NCBI GenBank assembly: GCA_032260385.1
Contig: JAVVEL010000009.1
Location: forward strand, 1-64,000
DNA length: 64,000 bases
Source: UBA9300 sp032260385
GTDB lineage: Bacteria; Bacteroidota; Bacteroidia; Bacteroidales; VadinHA17
Direction of reading: 5' to 3'
Positions 6,175-14,252 of the stretch are shown here, in pieces. The first letter of the stretch is position 1, and each line of letters opens with the position of its first letter. The notes beneath the pieces were generated by a model. That model was given only the letters and a program-made list of their open reading frames with translations, did no database searches and was not told where the DNA came from. Both the position numbers and the translations under genes were made by a program.

Positions 6175-8112
6175 ATGATCAATATACGGTTTCCTGACAA
6201 TTCAGTAAAGGAATTCAGAGAAGGAGTAAGCAGCATGGAGATTGCTGAAAGTATAAGCCCTGCTCTGGCCAGGCAGGTATATGCAGCAAGTGTTAACGGG
6301 GAGGTCAGGGGTCTTACCAGGCCTGTTGACCGGGATTCGACAATTATTTTCCATAAATGGGAAGATAAGGAAGCCCAGCACACCTTCTGGCATACCAGTG
6401 CTCACCTTCTGGCATCGGCCCTTGAAGAATTATACCCCGGTATAAAATTTGGGATAGGACCAGCAATTGAAAACGGTTTTTATTACGATGTTGATCCCGG
6501 TGAGGGTGTGGTTATAAGCGAGTCGGATCTTCCGGCCATTGAAGCCAGAATAAAAGAGCTGGCAAGGGAAAAAAGAAAGGTGGAGAGGATTGAGATAAGC
6601 AAGGCTGATGCCATGAAGCTATTTGAGGAGAAGGGTGATGAATATAAAACGGAGCTTATTGGTGATCTTGAAGACGGAACAATCTCTCTCTACAGGCTAG
6701 GCAGGTTCACTGACCTGTGTCGCGGTCCCCACCTGCCGGATACAGAGAATATAAAAGCCATAAAGCTGTTAAGTGTTGCGGGGGCATACTGGAAGGGAGA
6801 CGAGAAAAGGAAGATGATGACCAGGATTTACGGCATAAGTTTCCCAAAGCAGAAGCTCCTGGATGACTACCTCATAATGCTGGAAGAAGCCAAAAAGCGT
6901 GATCACCGAAGAATAGGCAGAGAACTTGGCCTGTTTGCCTTTTCCCAGAAGGTGGGGATGGGTCTGCCTTTATGGTTACCCAGGGGTGCTGACATGAGAC
7001 AGAGGCTTATAGATTTTATGACCGCAGAACTTAAGCGCAGGGGCTATGTCATTGTTTCAAGCCCCCATATCGGGAATGTTGAACTATATAAAATATCAGG
7101 CCACTATGAAAAATACGGGGCTGACTCATTCCAGCCCATGAAGACTCCACAGGAAGGTGAGCAGTTTATGCTCAAGCCTATGAACTGCCCCCATCATTGT
7201 GAAATATACAATGCCACTCCTCATTCATACAAGGATCTGCCTGTGCGCATGGCCGAATTCGGTGCGGTATACAGGTATGAGCAGCACGGTGAGCTGCATG
7301 GTCTTACAAGGGTCAGGAGCTTCACCCAGGACGATGCCCATCATTTCTGTGAGCCGGACCAGATGAAAGAGGAATTTAAAAGCATAATCGACCTGGTGCA
7401 ATGGGTTTTCAGATCATTAAATTTCAGTGACTACACGGCACAGATATCATTACGTGATGCCTCTAACAAGGAAAAATACATTGGTAATGATGAAAACTGG
7501 GAAAAAGCCCAGAGGGCCATAATAGAAGCTGCAGGCGAAAAAGGCCTTGAGACAAAGGTGGTTGAAGGTGAAGCTGCTTTTTACGGACCCAAGCTTGATT
7601 TCATGGTCAGGGATGCTATTGGCCGTGAATGGCAACTGGGTACAATACAGGTTGATTATAACCTGCCTGAACGTTTCGACATGTCATATATTGGGGCAGA
7701 TAATCAAAAGCACAGGCCTGTATTATTACACAGGGCAATATTCGGAAGTCTTGAAAGATTCGTAGCAGTATTAATAGAGAGCACAGCAGGAAAATTGCCC
7801 CTCTGGTTAAGCCCCGACCAGGTTATTATACTGCCAATCAGTGAAAAATACCATGATTATTCAAAAAAAGTTTTAAATTCATTAAATAATTACGATATTC
7901 GCACACTGATTGACGAGCGCAGCGAGAAGATAGGTAAAAAGATAAGGGATAATGAGTTAAAGCGAATTCCCTATATGCTTATCATAGGCGAAAATGAAGA
8001 AAAATCATCAACGGTATCCGTCAGAAAGCAGGGAGAAGGTGATAAGGGGATAATGAAAACGGAGGAATTTGTTGATTTTATAAGAGAGCAGATCAAAAAG
8101 GAACTTGGATAA
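6175..8112 (+). CDS. thrS: Threonine--tRNA ligase
   Basis: Charges tRNA-Thr with threonine. The 645 residues contain all four domains: TGS (1-61), the editing domain with HTSAH at 73-77 and CRGPH at 182-186, the class II catalytic core with zinc ligand Cys338 in MNCPHHC, and a C-terminal anticodon-binding domain from about residue 545. Length is normal. It is the first gene of a translation operon with infC 44 nt downstream, the arrangement also seen in E. coli. I found neither a T-box nor an obvious tRNA-like operator in the leader, though the leader from the predicted start is only about 25 nt. Confidence 0.98.
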   Translation: MINIRFPDNSVKEFREGVSSMEIAESISPALARQVYAASVNGEVRGLTRPVDRDSTIIFHKWEDKEAQHTFWHTSAHLLASALEELYPGIKFGIGPAIENGFYYDVDPGEGVVISESDLPAIEARIKELAREKRKVERIEISKADAMKLFEEKGDEYKTELIGDLEDGTISLYRLGRFTDLCRGPHLPDTENIKAIKLLSVAGAYWKGDEKRKMMTRIYGISFPKQKLLDDYLIMLEEAKKRDHRRIGRELGLFAFSQKVGMGLPLWLPRGADMRQRLIDFMTAELKRRGYVIVSSPHIGNVELYKISGHYEKYGADSFQPMKTPQEGEQFMLKPMNCPHHCEIYNATPHSYKDLPVRMAEFGAVYRYEQHGELHGLTRVRSFTQDDAHHFCEPDQMKEEFKSIIDLVQWVFRSLNFSDYTAQISLRDASNKEKYIGNDENWEKAQRAIIEAAGEKGLETKVVEGEAAFYGPKLDFMVRDAIGREWQLGTIQVDYNLPERFDMSYIGADNQKHRPVLLHRAIFGSLERFVAVLIESTAGKLPLWLSPDQVIILPISEKYHDYSKKVLNSLNNYDIRTLIDERSEKIGKKIRDNELKRIPYMLIIGENEEKSSTVSVRKQGEGDKGIMKTEEFVDFIREQIKKELG

Positions 8113-8142
8113 ACAGAAGATTAACAGCTAATTAAAAAACTA

Positions 8143-8149
8143 AAGGAGG
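8143..8149 (+). promoter_or_regulatory. Strong Shine-Dalgarno that decides the infC start
   Basis: AAGGAGG lies 7 nt before the in-frame ATA at 8157 and 28 nt before the first ATG at 8178. This spacing supports ATA as the start. Strong Shine-Dalgarno sites are uncommon in this window. Confidence 0.75.
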
Positions 8150-8156
8150 AATAACC

Positions 8157-8711
8157 ATAGCAGGACCAAGAAGTAACATGCCACCCAGGAGACGTGATGA
8201 CAGAATGCCCCACAGGATTAATAATCGCATTACCGCAAAGGTAGTCAGGGTTGTGGGTGATAATGTTGAACCACAGGTAATGTCAATAGGTGAAGCGATC
8301 AGGCTCGCAGATGAGATGGAACTCGACCTGGTTGAGATATCTCCAAAAGCCGATCCGCCTGTATGTAAGATCATTGACTACCAGAAGTTTCTTTACCAGC
8401 AGAAAAAGAAACAGAAAGAGATGAAGGCCAAAGCCACAAAAGTGGTGGTTAAGGAAATAAGATTTGGCCCAAATACAGATGATCACGACTATAATTTTAA
8501 GCTGAAGCATGCTATTAAGTTCCTGGATGATGGTGCTAAAGTAAAAGCTTACGTGTTCTTTAAAGGACGGTCAATCTTATTCAAGGAGAAGGGCGAAATA
8601 CTTCTTCTGAGACTGGCACAGGACGTAGAAGACTACGGTGTAGTTGAGCAGATGCCAAAACTGGAAGGAAAGAGAATGATAATAACACTTTCCCCGAAAA
8701 AGAAAAAATAG
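8157..8711 (+). CDS. infC: Translation initiation factor IF-3, probable AUA start
   Basis: Binds the 30S subunit, prevents premature 50S joining and proofreads the start codon. Starting at ATA (8157) gives 184 residues; the first ATG (8178) gives 177. The ATA is preferred because of the Shine-Dalgarno site 7 nt before it and because the extra residues, AGPRSN after the initiator, extend the basic N-terminal tail naturally. Visible blocks are the N-domain RINNRITAKVVRVVGDN, then LDLVEISPKADPPVCKIIDY, the basic linker QQKKKQKEMKAK, and the C-domain KEIRFGPNTDDHDYNFK and GRSILFKEKGE. IF-3 discriminates against non-AUG starts, so a rare start allows autoregulation, as known for the AUU start in E. 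coli infC. Confidence 0.95.
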   Translation: MAGPRSNMPPRRRDDRMPHRINNRITAKVVRVVGDNVEPQVMSIGEAIRLADEMELDLVEISPKADPPVCKIIDYQKFLYQQKKKQKEMKAKATKVVVKEIRFGPNTDDHDYNFKLKHAIKFLDDGAKVKAYVFFKGRSILFKEKGEILLLRLAQDVEDYGVVEQMPKLEGKRMIITLSPKKKK

Positions 8712-8742
8712 GTTCTTTCAAATTATATAAAAACTGTACGAA

Positions 8743-8940
8743 ATGCCAAAAATGAAAACGAATCCCGGTGCAAAAAAGAGATTTTCTTTTACAGGATCGG
8801 GTAAGATTAAGCGTAAGCATGCGTACAAAAGCCATATTCTCACTAAAAAGACAACCAAGCAGAAAAGGAACTTAACTTATTCCGGCCTGGTTGACAAAGC
8901 AGATGAGAAGAATGTAAAAATTCTGTTGGCTAAGAAATAA
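8743..8940 (+). CDS. rpmI: 50S ribosomal protein L35
   Basis: A 65-residue, highly basic ribosomal protein of normal length. Family blocks are MPKMKTNPGAKKRFSFTGSGKIKR and HILTKKTTKQKRNL. It lies 31 nt after infC and 104 nt before rplT in the conserved infC-rpmI-rplT order. The gap to rplT carries a strong hairpin. Confidence 0.97.
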   Translation: MPKMKTNPGAKKRFSFTGSGKIKRKHAYKSHILTKKTTKQKRNLTYSGLVDKADEKNVKILLAKK

Positions 8941-8982
8941 TGCATACGCAGGAGAGAGATAGTAAAAAAGAGTATTAACAGA

Positions 8983-9027
8983 GTGTGATGCCATAAAAGC
9001 CTGCCTTGAAAAGGCAGCGCTCACATT
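8983..9027 (+). promoter_or_regulatory. Two-part hairpin in the rpmI-rplT spacer
   Basis: The inner stem CTGCCTT (9001-9007) pairs perfectly with AAGGCAG (9011-9017) around GAA. An outer stem pairs GTGTGA (8983-8988) with TCACAT (9021-9026), with one G-U pair. No T run follows, so it is not a terminator. The rplT ATG lies 18 nt after it. The spacer is unusually long for this operon, so an L20 binding site or translation control element is plausible. Confidence 0.5.
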
Positions 9028-9044
9028 CAATAAATTGAAGTATT

Positions 9045-9389
9045 ATGCCAAGATCAACTAATTCAGTTGCTTCAAGAACCAGAAGAAAGAAAGTACTGAA
9101 GCAAACAAAAGGTCAGTTCGGTCGCAGAAAAAATGTTTACACGGTTGCTGTAAATGCCCTTGAAAAAGGCATGCAGTACTCGTATCGCGACAGGAAAAAG
9201 AAGAAAGGTAATTTCAGAGCACTGTGGATACAGAGAATAAATGCTGCCACCAGGCAGTATGATATGAGCTACTCTGAATTCATGGGCAAGATCAATAAAA
9301 AAGGAATAGCACTGAACAGGAAAACACTTGCCGACCTGGCAATGAATCATCCTGATGCCTTCAAAGCAATAGTAGAAAAAGTAAAATAA
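9045..9389 (+). CDS. rplT: 50S ribosomal protein L20
   Basis: RNA-binding protein needed early in 50S assembly; in E. coli it also represses its own operon. The 114 residues are full length, with family blocks MPRSTNSVASRTRRKKVLKQ, GQFGRRKNVYTVA, YRDRKKKKGNFRALWIQRINAA and LNRKTLADLA. It is the last gene of the operon and is followed by a strong terminator. Confidence 0.98.
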   Translation: MPRSTNSVASRTRRKKVLKQTKGQFGRRKNVYTVAVNALEKGMQYSYRDRKKKKGNFRALWIQRINAATRQYDMSYSEFMGKINKKGIALNRKTLADLAMNHPDAFKAIVEKVK

Positions 9390-9416
9390 ATTAATAACAT
9401 ATTTCGAAAGAACCTT

Positions 9417-9451
9417 AAAAGGCGCTGCGCTTCTACGCAACGCCTTTTTTT
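9417..9451 (+). terminator. Rho-independent terminator after rplT
   Basis: GGCG-C-TGCG (9421-9429) pairs with CGCA-A-CGCC (9436-9444), one internal mismatch, with a CTTCTA loop, A tract before and T tract after. The remaining gap to hsp20 (to 9694) contains only the sigma-54 promoter and its upstream boxes. Confidence 0.9.
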
Positions 9452-9484
9452 ATTGCAAATCTTAAGCTATAGTTGGATTCAGGC

Positions 9485-9535
9485 TGTCATAATGTCTTAA
9501 TAACCAAATACACCTCGGCCATATTGTCATCCTGT
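9485..9535 (+). promoter_or_regulatory. Two TGTCATNNTGT boxes 40 bp apart, candidate activator sites
   Basis: TGTCATAATGT at 9485-9495 and TGTCATCCTGT at 9525-9535 differ only in the two central bases and lie on the same strand with 40-bp spacing, close to four helical turns. Their centre is about 145 nt before the start predicted from the sigma-54 site, the usual distance for enhancer-binding proteins. The protein that would bind is not known. Confidence 0.5.
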
Positions 9536-9631
9536 AAAAATGGAAATAAATACCTTATAAATTAGCGACTTATATTATATTATTGATTATCTATCAGTTA
9601 GCTAAACCAATTCCTGTCCGGAGGTATCAGG

Positions 9632-9647
9632 TGGCACAGGATTTGAA
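9632..9647 (+). promoter_or_regulatory. Candidate sigma-54 promoter for hsp20-clpB
   Basis: TGGCACAGGATTTGAA fits TGGCACRNNNNTTGCW except that the final conserved C is A. The predicted start near 9657 leaves a leader of about 38 nt with a GGAGG site 8 nt before the ATG at 9695. No TAnnTTTG element was found in this gap. Confidence 0.6.
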
Positions 9648-9694
9648 AATGGACTTGTAAATTGTATAACTAAAAAAAATTGGAGGATAAAAAA

Positions 9695-10126
9695 ATGACA
9701 ATAGCAAGATTTCCATTTTTCCCATCATCAATGTTCGATCGTTTTTGGGACAATGATTTGATGGACAGGGCAAGTTCAAACTATTCAACAACGAATACAA
9801 GTTTGCCTGCAGTAAATATTAGGGAAACAAATGATGATTTCATGATTGAGGTAGCAGCACCGGGAATGAAAAAAGAAGACTTCTCAATAAACTATGAAAA
9901 TGGCCGGCTGACTATTTCATCAGAAAAGGAAGATGAGAAAGCAGATGAAAGGTATAATCGCAGGGAATTCAGTTACCAGTCGTTCTGCAGAAGCTTTGAG
10001 GTTGCCGATAACGCTATCGACCACCAGAAAATAAAGGCAAAATACGAGGATGGCATCCTGTATATTACACTGCCTAAAAGAGAAGAAATCAAGCCCAAGC
10101 CTGCGAGGCAGATCTCCATTAGTTAA
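9695..10126 (+). CDS. hsp20: Small heat-shock protein, Hsp20/alpha-crystallin family
   Basis: ATP-independent holdase that keeps unfolding proteins soluble for refolding by ClpB and DnaK. The 143 residues have a short N-terminal arm (TIARFPFFPSSMFDRFW), an alpha-crystallin domain from about residue 37 (VNIRETNDDFMIEVAAPGMKKEDFSI) to about 133, and a short C-terminal tail that ends QISIS, close to the IxI assembly motif. An in-frame TTG at 9680 overlaps the ribosome-binding site, so the ATG at 9695 is used. clpB follows after 78 nt; the pair looks like one stress operon. Confidence 0.95.
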   Translation: MTIARFPFFPSSMFDRFWDNDLMDRASSNYSTTNTSLPAVNIRETNDDFMIEVAAPGMKKEDFSINYENGRLTISSEKEDEKADERYNRREFSYQSFCRSFEVADNAIDHQKIKAKYEDGILYITLPKREEIKPKPARQISIS

Positions 10127-10149
10127 AATATTAAAGAGGAAGAATGATT

Positions 10150-10187
10150 GATTGCTGCAGGGTTTAAATAATCATCCTGCAGCAATC
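10150..10187 (+). promoter_or_regulatory. Perfect 12-bp inverted repeat between hsp20 and clpB
   Basis: GATTGCTGCAGG (10150-10161) and CCTGCAGCAATC (10176-10187) pair perfectly around a 14-nt loop. No T run follows, and the right arm ends 17 nt before the clpB ATG. It differs from CIRCE (TTAGCACTC-N9-GAGTGCTAA). It could attenuate clpB relative to hsp20, protect the hsp20 message, or bind a repressor. Confidence 0.6.
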
Positions 10188-10204
10188 TCTATGAAAGGAA
10201 GAAT

Positions 10205-12805
10205 ATGCAATTCGAGAAATTTACCATAAAATCGCAGGAAGCGATACAGAGAGCACAGCAACTGGCTATGGAAATGGATCATCAGGCCATTGAATGCGGT
10301 CACCTGCTTAAGGGGATAATGGAAACTGATGATAATGTACTACCATATATATTCAAAAAACTAACAATAAACGACCAGGTGCTGAGAACTGCCCTTGATG
10401 GCATAGTTAAATCCTATCCCAGGGTCAGCGGCGGGCAGGTCTACCTGTCAGACCAGGCTAACAGGGCATTGATAATGGCCCGAAAGGAAGCAGAAGCATC
10501 CGGTGATGAATTTGTAGCCCTGGAGCATATCCTGGTGGGCCTGCTCAATACCTCATCTGATGTATCTGACTTACTGAAAGACAGTGGACTGAATTCGAGG
10601 GATATTATAGCTGTAATGAAGGAATTGCGCAGAGGAAGCACTGTGAATAGCCAGAATGCCGAAGAAACATATAATGCACTTGGCAAGTATGCCATTAACC
10701 TAAATGAAAGGGCCAGAAGCGGTAAACTGGACCCTGTCATAGGCCGCGATGACGAAATCAGGAGAGTTCTGCAAATACTGGCACGGCGCACCAAGAATAA
10801 TCCCCTACTTGTTGGGGAGCCCGGAGTGGGAAAAACTGCAATAGCCGAGGGTATTGCATTCAGGATAGTCAACGGTGATGTACCTGACGATCTTCTTCAG
10901 AAAAATATTTACTCACTTGACATGGGAGCCCTCATTGCCGGGGCCAAGTATAAGGGAGAATTTGAAGAAAGACTCAAATCTGTAGTCAAGGAAGTAGTAT
11001 CATCTGATGGAAACGTTATTCTGTTTATTGATGAAATACACACGCTTGTTGGTGCCGGTGGCGGCGGTGAAGGAGCAATGGATGCCGCAAATATTCTCAA
11101 ACCGGCACTCTCAAAAGGAGAATTGCGGGCTGTAGGTGCCACAACTCTGAATGAATACCAGAAATATTTCGAGAAAGATAAGGCGCTTGAGAGAAGATTT
11201 CAGAAGGTCTTTATTGATGAACCCGATGAGGAAGATGCAATATCAATTCTGAGGGGTATAAAGGAAAGGTATGAAAACTACCATAAGATAAGGATAAAGG
11301 ATGAAGCAATAGTATCAGCTGTCCAGCTTTCAATTCGGTATATTAATGACCGCTTCCTTCCTGACAAGGCTATCGATCTTATTGATGAGGCAGCTGCACA
11401 TCTGAGGATAGAAATGAATTCAAAACCGGAAGAAATTGATGTCCTCGACAGGAAGATACAGCAGCTGGAAATTGAAAAGGTGGCATTTAAAAGAGAAAAG
11501 GAAAAGGAAAGTGTTGAAAAAATAAAAGAACAACTGTCTGAGCTGGAGGAGGAAAGGAAGCAGCTGACAGTATTGTGGCAGGAAGAAAAAAATGTTGTCA
11601 CAGAGATTCAGAACATCAAGCAAGAGATTGAAGATTACAGGTACCAGGCCGAAAAAGCAGAAAGGGAGAGCAACCTGGCAAAAGTTGCGGAAATAAGGTA
11701 CGGTTTAATGCCGAAAGCCGAAGAGGATCTAAAGAAGGCTATTGAAAAACTGCAAGACTACGAGAAAGACGGTAAACGCCTTGTCAGGGAAGAGATCACC
11801 TCTGAAGACATTGCCGAAATAGTATCAAGATGGACTGGTATACCGGTAACCAGGATGTTGCAGAGTGAGAAAGAAAAACTGCTGCTTATAGAGGAAGAGC
11901 TTCACAAAAGGGTAATAGGCCAGGACGAGGCTATTGACGCAGTTGCAGCAGCAATCAGAAGAAGCCGTACCGGCCTTTCTGATGAAAAACGCCCGGTGGG
12001 TTCCTTCCTCTTCCTCGGAACAACGGGAGTGGGAAAAACTGAACTTGCAAGAGCCCTGGCTGAATATCTGTTCAATGATGAATCCCTTCTGACACGCATT
12101 GACATGAGCGAATACCAGGAGAGGCATGCCGTATCAAGGCTTGTTGGTGCACCTCCTGGATATGTGGGATATGACGAAGGAGGTCAGCTGACAGAAGCAG
12201 TGAGGAGAAAACCTTATTCGGTTATCCTGCTTGACGAGATCGAAAAGGCTCATCCCGATACCTTCAATATACTGCTCCAGGTACTTGAAGATGGCAGACT
12301 TACCGATAATAAAGGAAGGGTGGCTAACTTCAAGAATACCATAGTCATAATGACTTCAAACCTTGGTTCAGACCTTATAAGGGAGAATTTCGAGGACTAT
12401 AGTGAGGCCAATGCCGGGCAGATAATTGAGAAAACAAAAAACCAGGTATTTGAAATACTGAAAAAAAGCGTAAGGCCTGAATTTCTGAACCGCATAGATG
12501 AACTGATTATGTTCAAGCCGCTTACAAAAGAAAATATAAGGGGCATAATTGACATACAGCTCCGCGGGCTCAGGAAGACACTAAGCAAGCAGGATATAAG
12601 TTTCGCAATAACAGATAGCTGCATTGACTACCTCCAGGATAAGGGTTTCAGTATACAGTTTGGGGCACGTCCGTTGAAGAGACTTATTCAGAAGGAAATA
12701 ACGGATAAAATATCACTTGCAATACTCAAGGGTGAAATAGAACAGGGATCTGCCGATATTGTTCTGGACAGTGACGGGAAGGAGACGTTTATAAGGAAAG
12801 GCTGA
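10205..12805 (+). CDS. clpB: Protein disaggregase ClpB
   Basis: Hexameric AAA+ chaperone that extracts proteins from aggregates together with DnaK. The 866 residues are full length: an N domain (about 1-145), NBD1 with Walker A GEPGVGKT at 204-211 and Walker B VILFIDEIH, a coiled-coil M domain (about 400-530, charged and Glu/Lys-rich), NBD2 with Walker A GTTGVGKTE near 600, sensor and arginine-finger regions, and the C-terminal FSIQFGARPLKRLIQKEI. The M domain distinguishes it from ClpA and ClpX. A ribosome site AAAGGAAG precedes the ATG. It ends 17 nt from the convergent lepB end, with no clear terminator between. Confidence 0.98.
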   Translation: MQFEKFTIKSQEAIQRAQQLAMEMDHQAIECGHLLKGIMETDDNVLPYIFKKLTINDQVLRTALDGIVKSYPRVSGGQVYLSDQANRALIMARKEAEASGDEFVALEHILVGLLNTSSDVSDLLKDSGLNSRDIIAVMKELRRGSTVNSQNAEETYNALGKYAINLNERARSGKLDPVIGRDDEIRRVLQILARRTKNNPLLVGEPGVGKTAIAEGIAFRIVNGDVPDDLLQKNIYSLDMGALIAGAKYKGEFEERLKSVVKEVVSSDGNVILFIDEIHTLVGAGGGGEGAMDAANILKPALSKGELRAVGATTLNEYQKYFEKDKALERRFQKVFIDEPDEEDAISILRGIKERYENYHKIRIKDEAIVSAVQLSIRYINDRFLPDKAIDLIDEAAAHLRIEMNSKPEEIDVLDRKIQQLEIEKVAFKREKEKESVEKIKEQLSELEEERKQLTVLWQEEKNVVTEIQNIKQEIEDYRYQAEKAERESNLAKVAEIRYGLMPKAEEDLKKAIEKLQDYEKDGKRLVREEITSEDIAEIVSRWTGIPVTRMLQSEKEKLLLIEEELHKRVIGQDEAIDAVAAAIRRSRTGLSDEKRPVGSFLFLGTTGVGKTELARALAEYLFNDESLLTRIDMSEYQERHAVSRLVGAPPGYVGYDEGGQLTEAVRRKPYSVILLDEIEKAHPDTFNILLQVLEDGRLTDNKGRVANFKNTIVIMTSNLGSDLIRENFEDYSEANAGQIIEKTKNQVFEILKKSVRPEFLNRIDELIMFKPLTKENIRGIIDIQLRGLRKTLSKQDISFAITDSCIDYLQDKGFSIQFGARPLKRLIQKEITDKISLAILKGEIEQGSADIVLDSDGKETFIRKG

Positions 12806-12822
12806 GGCGGTAAAGAAAAATT

Positions 12823-14211
12823 TCATCTTACCCTGTGAAAAAGTCTTTTGAACCTGATTTTTTTAAGGCCGCTGGCTTCCTTATCAACTGACAGCCAAAT
12901 GAACTTGGGTTCACCCACTATGTGATCTTCGGGAACAAAACCCCAGTAGCGTGAATCGGCTGAATTATGGCGGTTGTCGCCCATCATCCAGTAATAATCC
13001 ATCTTGAAAGTATAGGTAGCTGTTTCAGTACCATTGATGAATATACTGCCATCCTCTGTTTTGAGGTCATTATCCTCATATACATCAATTATTCTTTCAT
13101 ATATGGAAATATTGTTTGAATCAAGCTCAACGCTGACACCTTTTTTCGGAATCCAGAGCGGGCCATAATAATCCTCATTCCATGGATAATAGGGATTATG
13201 AGGAAATATTACCTCGCCATATTCTCCCGGTCTTCTTAGATCTTTTCTAACTTCAACAACATTCCTGAAGTTACTGATCTGTTCCGCATTAGAACGGGTG
13301 AGCGGAAGAAAGTACATTGAGCCTGACACCATGTTCTGATCTGACTTATATACATCAAGTTTTTCGAAGGTCCTGGGATTGATCCTTGTCCCGTCAGTCT
13401 GTACCCAGTAATTCATCTGTTGTGTTTCAGGGGCATCTTCCTTTAGGCCATTAACATAGAGTACTCCTCCCCTTATTTCAATGGTATCTCCCGGCAAGGC
13501 AACACATCTTTTTACATAATTTTCACGCCTGTCAACAGGCCTGTATATTATATCATTATTTTTCCATATCTCTTCACGGGCCATGGCAAGATATTCTTCT
13601 TTGGATCTTTTACCCCCACCAATAAAGGTATCGTAATTTTCAAGGCTTCGTGCTTCGGATCTGACTATCTCATCGTAGGCTGCAGCCTGGTTTTGAAGTA
13701 CTACCGTATCGCCTGCAGGGAAATTAAAAACAACAGCATCAAATCTTTCCACCTCACCAAAACCTTTCAATCTCTTATAGGGTGCTGTTATCAGGTTTGA
13801 CCAGGACCTGGTCTTTATTATGGGTATTGTATGCTGGGTAAAGGGAAAGGCTATGGGTGTGTTTGGTAACCTTGGTCCATAGGCCACCTTGCTAACAAAA
13901 AGATGGTCGCCCACCCTGAGGGATTTTTCCATTGAAGGGGTAGGTATCCTGTAGTTCTGGAAGAGGAAGATATTAATGAGGGTAACAGCTATAACAGCAA
14001 AAATCAGTGCATCAAGCCATTCGACAAAAGTACTGTTAGGTCCTTCCCTTTTCTTCCAGAAAGCCCAGTTTACTTTTTTTGTAATATAGATGTCAAAGAC
14101 TATTGCCAGTCCCAGCAGAAGCCAATAGTTCCCTACCCAGATAACCCATAAAATGTATATTAGCGCTACTATCGCAAATCTGAAGTATTTGTTTTTAAGA
14201 ATATCCAGCAT
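12823..14211 (-). CDS. lepB: Signal peptidase I, long Bacteroidetes form
   Basis: Inner-membrane Ser/Lys protease that removes signal peptides from exported proteins. The 462 residues start with two hydrophobic helices (about 10-45) and a third (about 65-85), followed by the catalytic Ser93 in RIPTPSMEKSL and the general base Lys234 in YVKRCVALPGDTIEI. The C-terminal box GDNRHNSADSRYWGFVP is intact. Between the Ser and Lys boxes, and again before the last box, it has inserts that make it much longer than E. coli LepB (324). Such inserts are usual in Bacteroidetes. It follows dapB by 41 nt on the same strand, a common pairing in the phylum. Confidence 0.95.
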   Translation of the reverse strand: MLDILKNKYFRFAIVALIYILWVIWVGNYWLLLGLAIVFDIYITKKVNWAFWKKREGPNSTFVEWLDALIFAVIAVTLINIFLFQNYRIPTPSMEKSLRVGDHLFVSKVAYGPRLPNTPIAFPFTQHTIPIIKTRSWSNLITAPYKRLKGFGEVERFDAVVFNFPAGDTVVLQNQAAAYDEIVRSEARSLENYDTFIGGGKRSKEEYLAMAREEIWKNNDIIYRPVDRRENYVKRCVALPGDTIEIRGGVLYVNGLKEDAPETQQMNYWVQTDGTRINPRTFEKLDVYKSDQNMVSGSMYFLPLTRSNAEQISNFRNVVEVRKDLRRPGEYGEVIFPHNPYYPWNEDYYGPLWIPKKGVSVELDSNNISIYERIIDVYEDNDLKTEDGSIFINGTETATYTFKMDYYWMMGDNRHNSADSRYWGFVPEDHIVGEPKFIWLSVDKEASGLKKIRFKRLFHRVR

Positions 14212-14252
14212 TGTTCCTTTAATTTATTGAGTGGCAAAAGTAATGTTTTAAT

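Noticed and set aside
8178..8180. ATG at 8178 as infC start
   Set aside because: Its distance of 28 nt from the Shine-Dalgarno site is too great, while the in-frame ATA at 8157 has ideal spacing. Kept as the alternative.
10150..10187. CIRCE (HrcA operator) between hsp20 and clpB
   Set aside because: Arm sequence and spacer do not match TTAGCACTC-N9-GAGTGCTAA.
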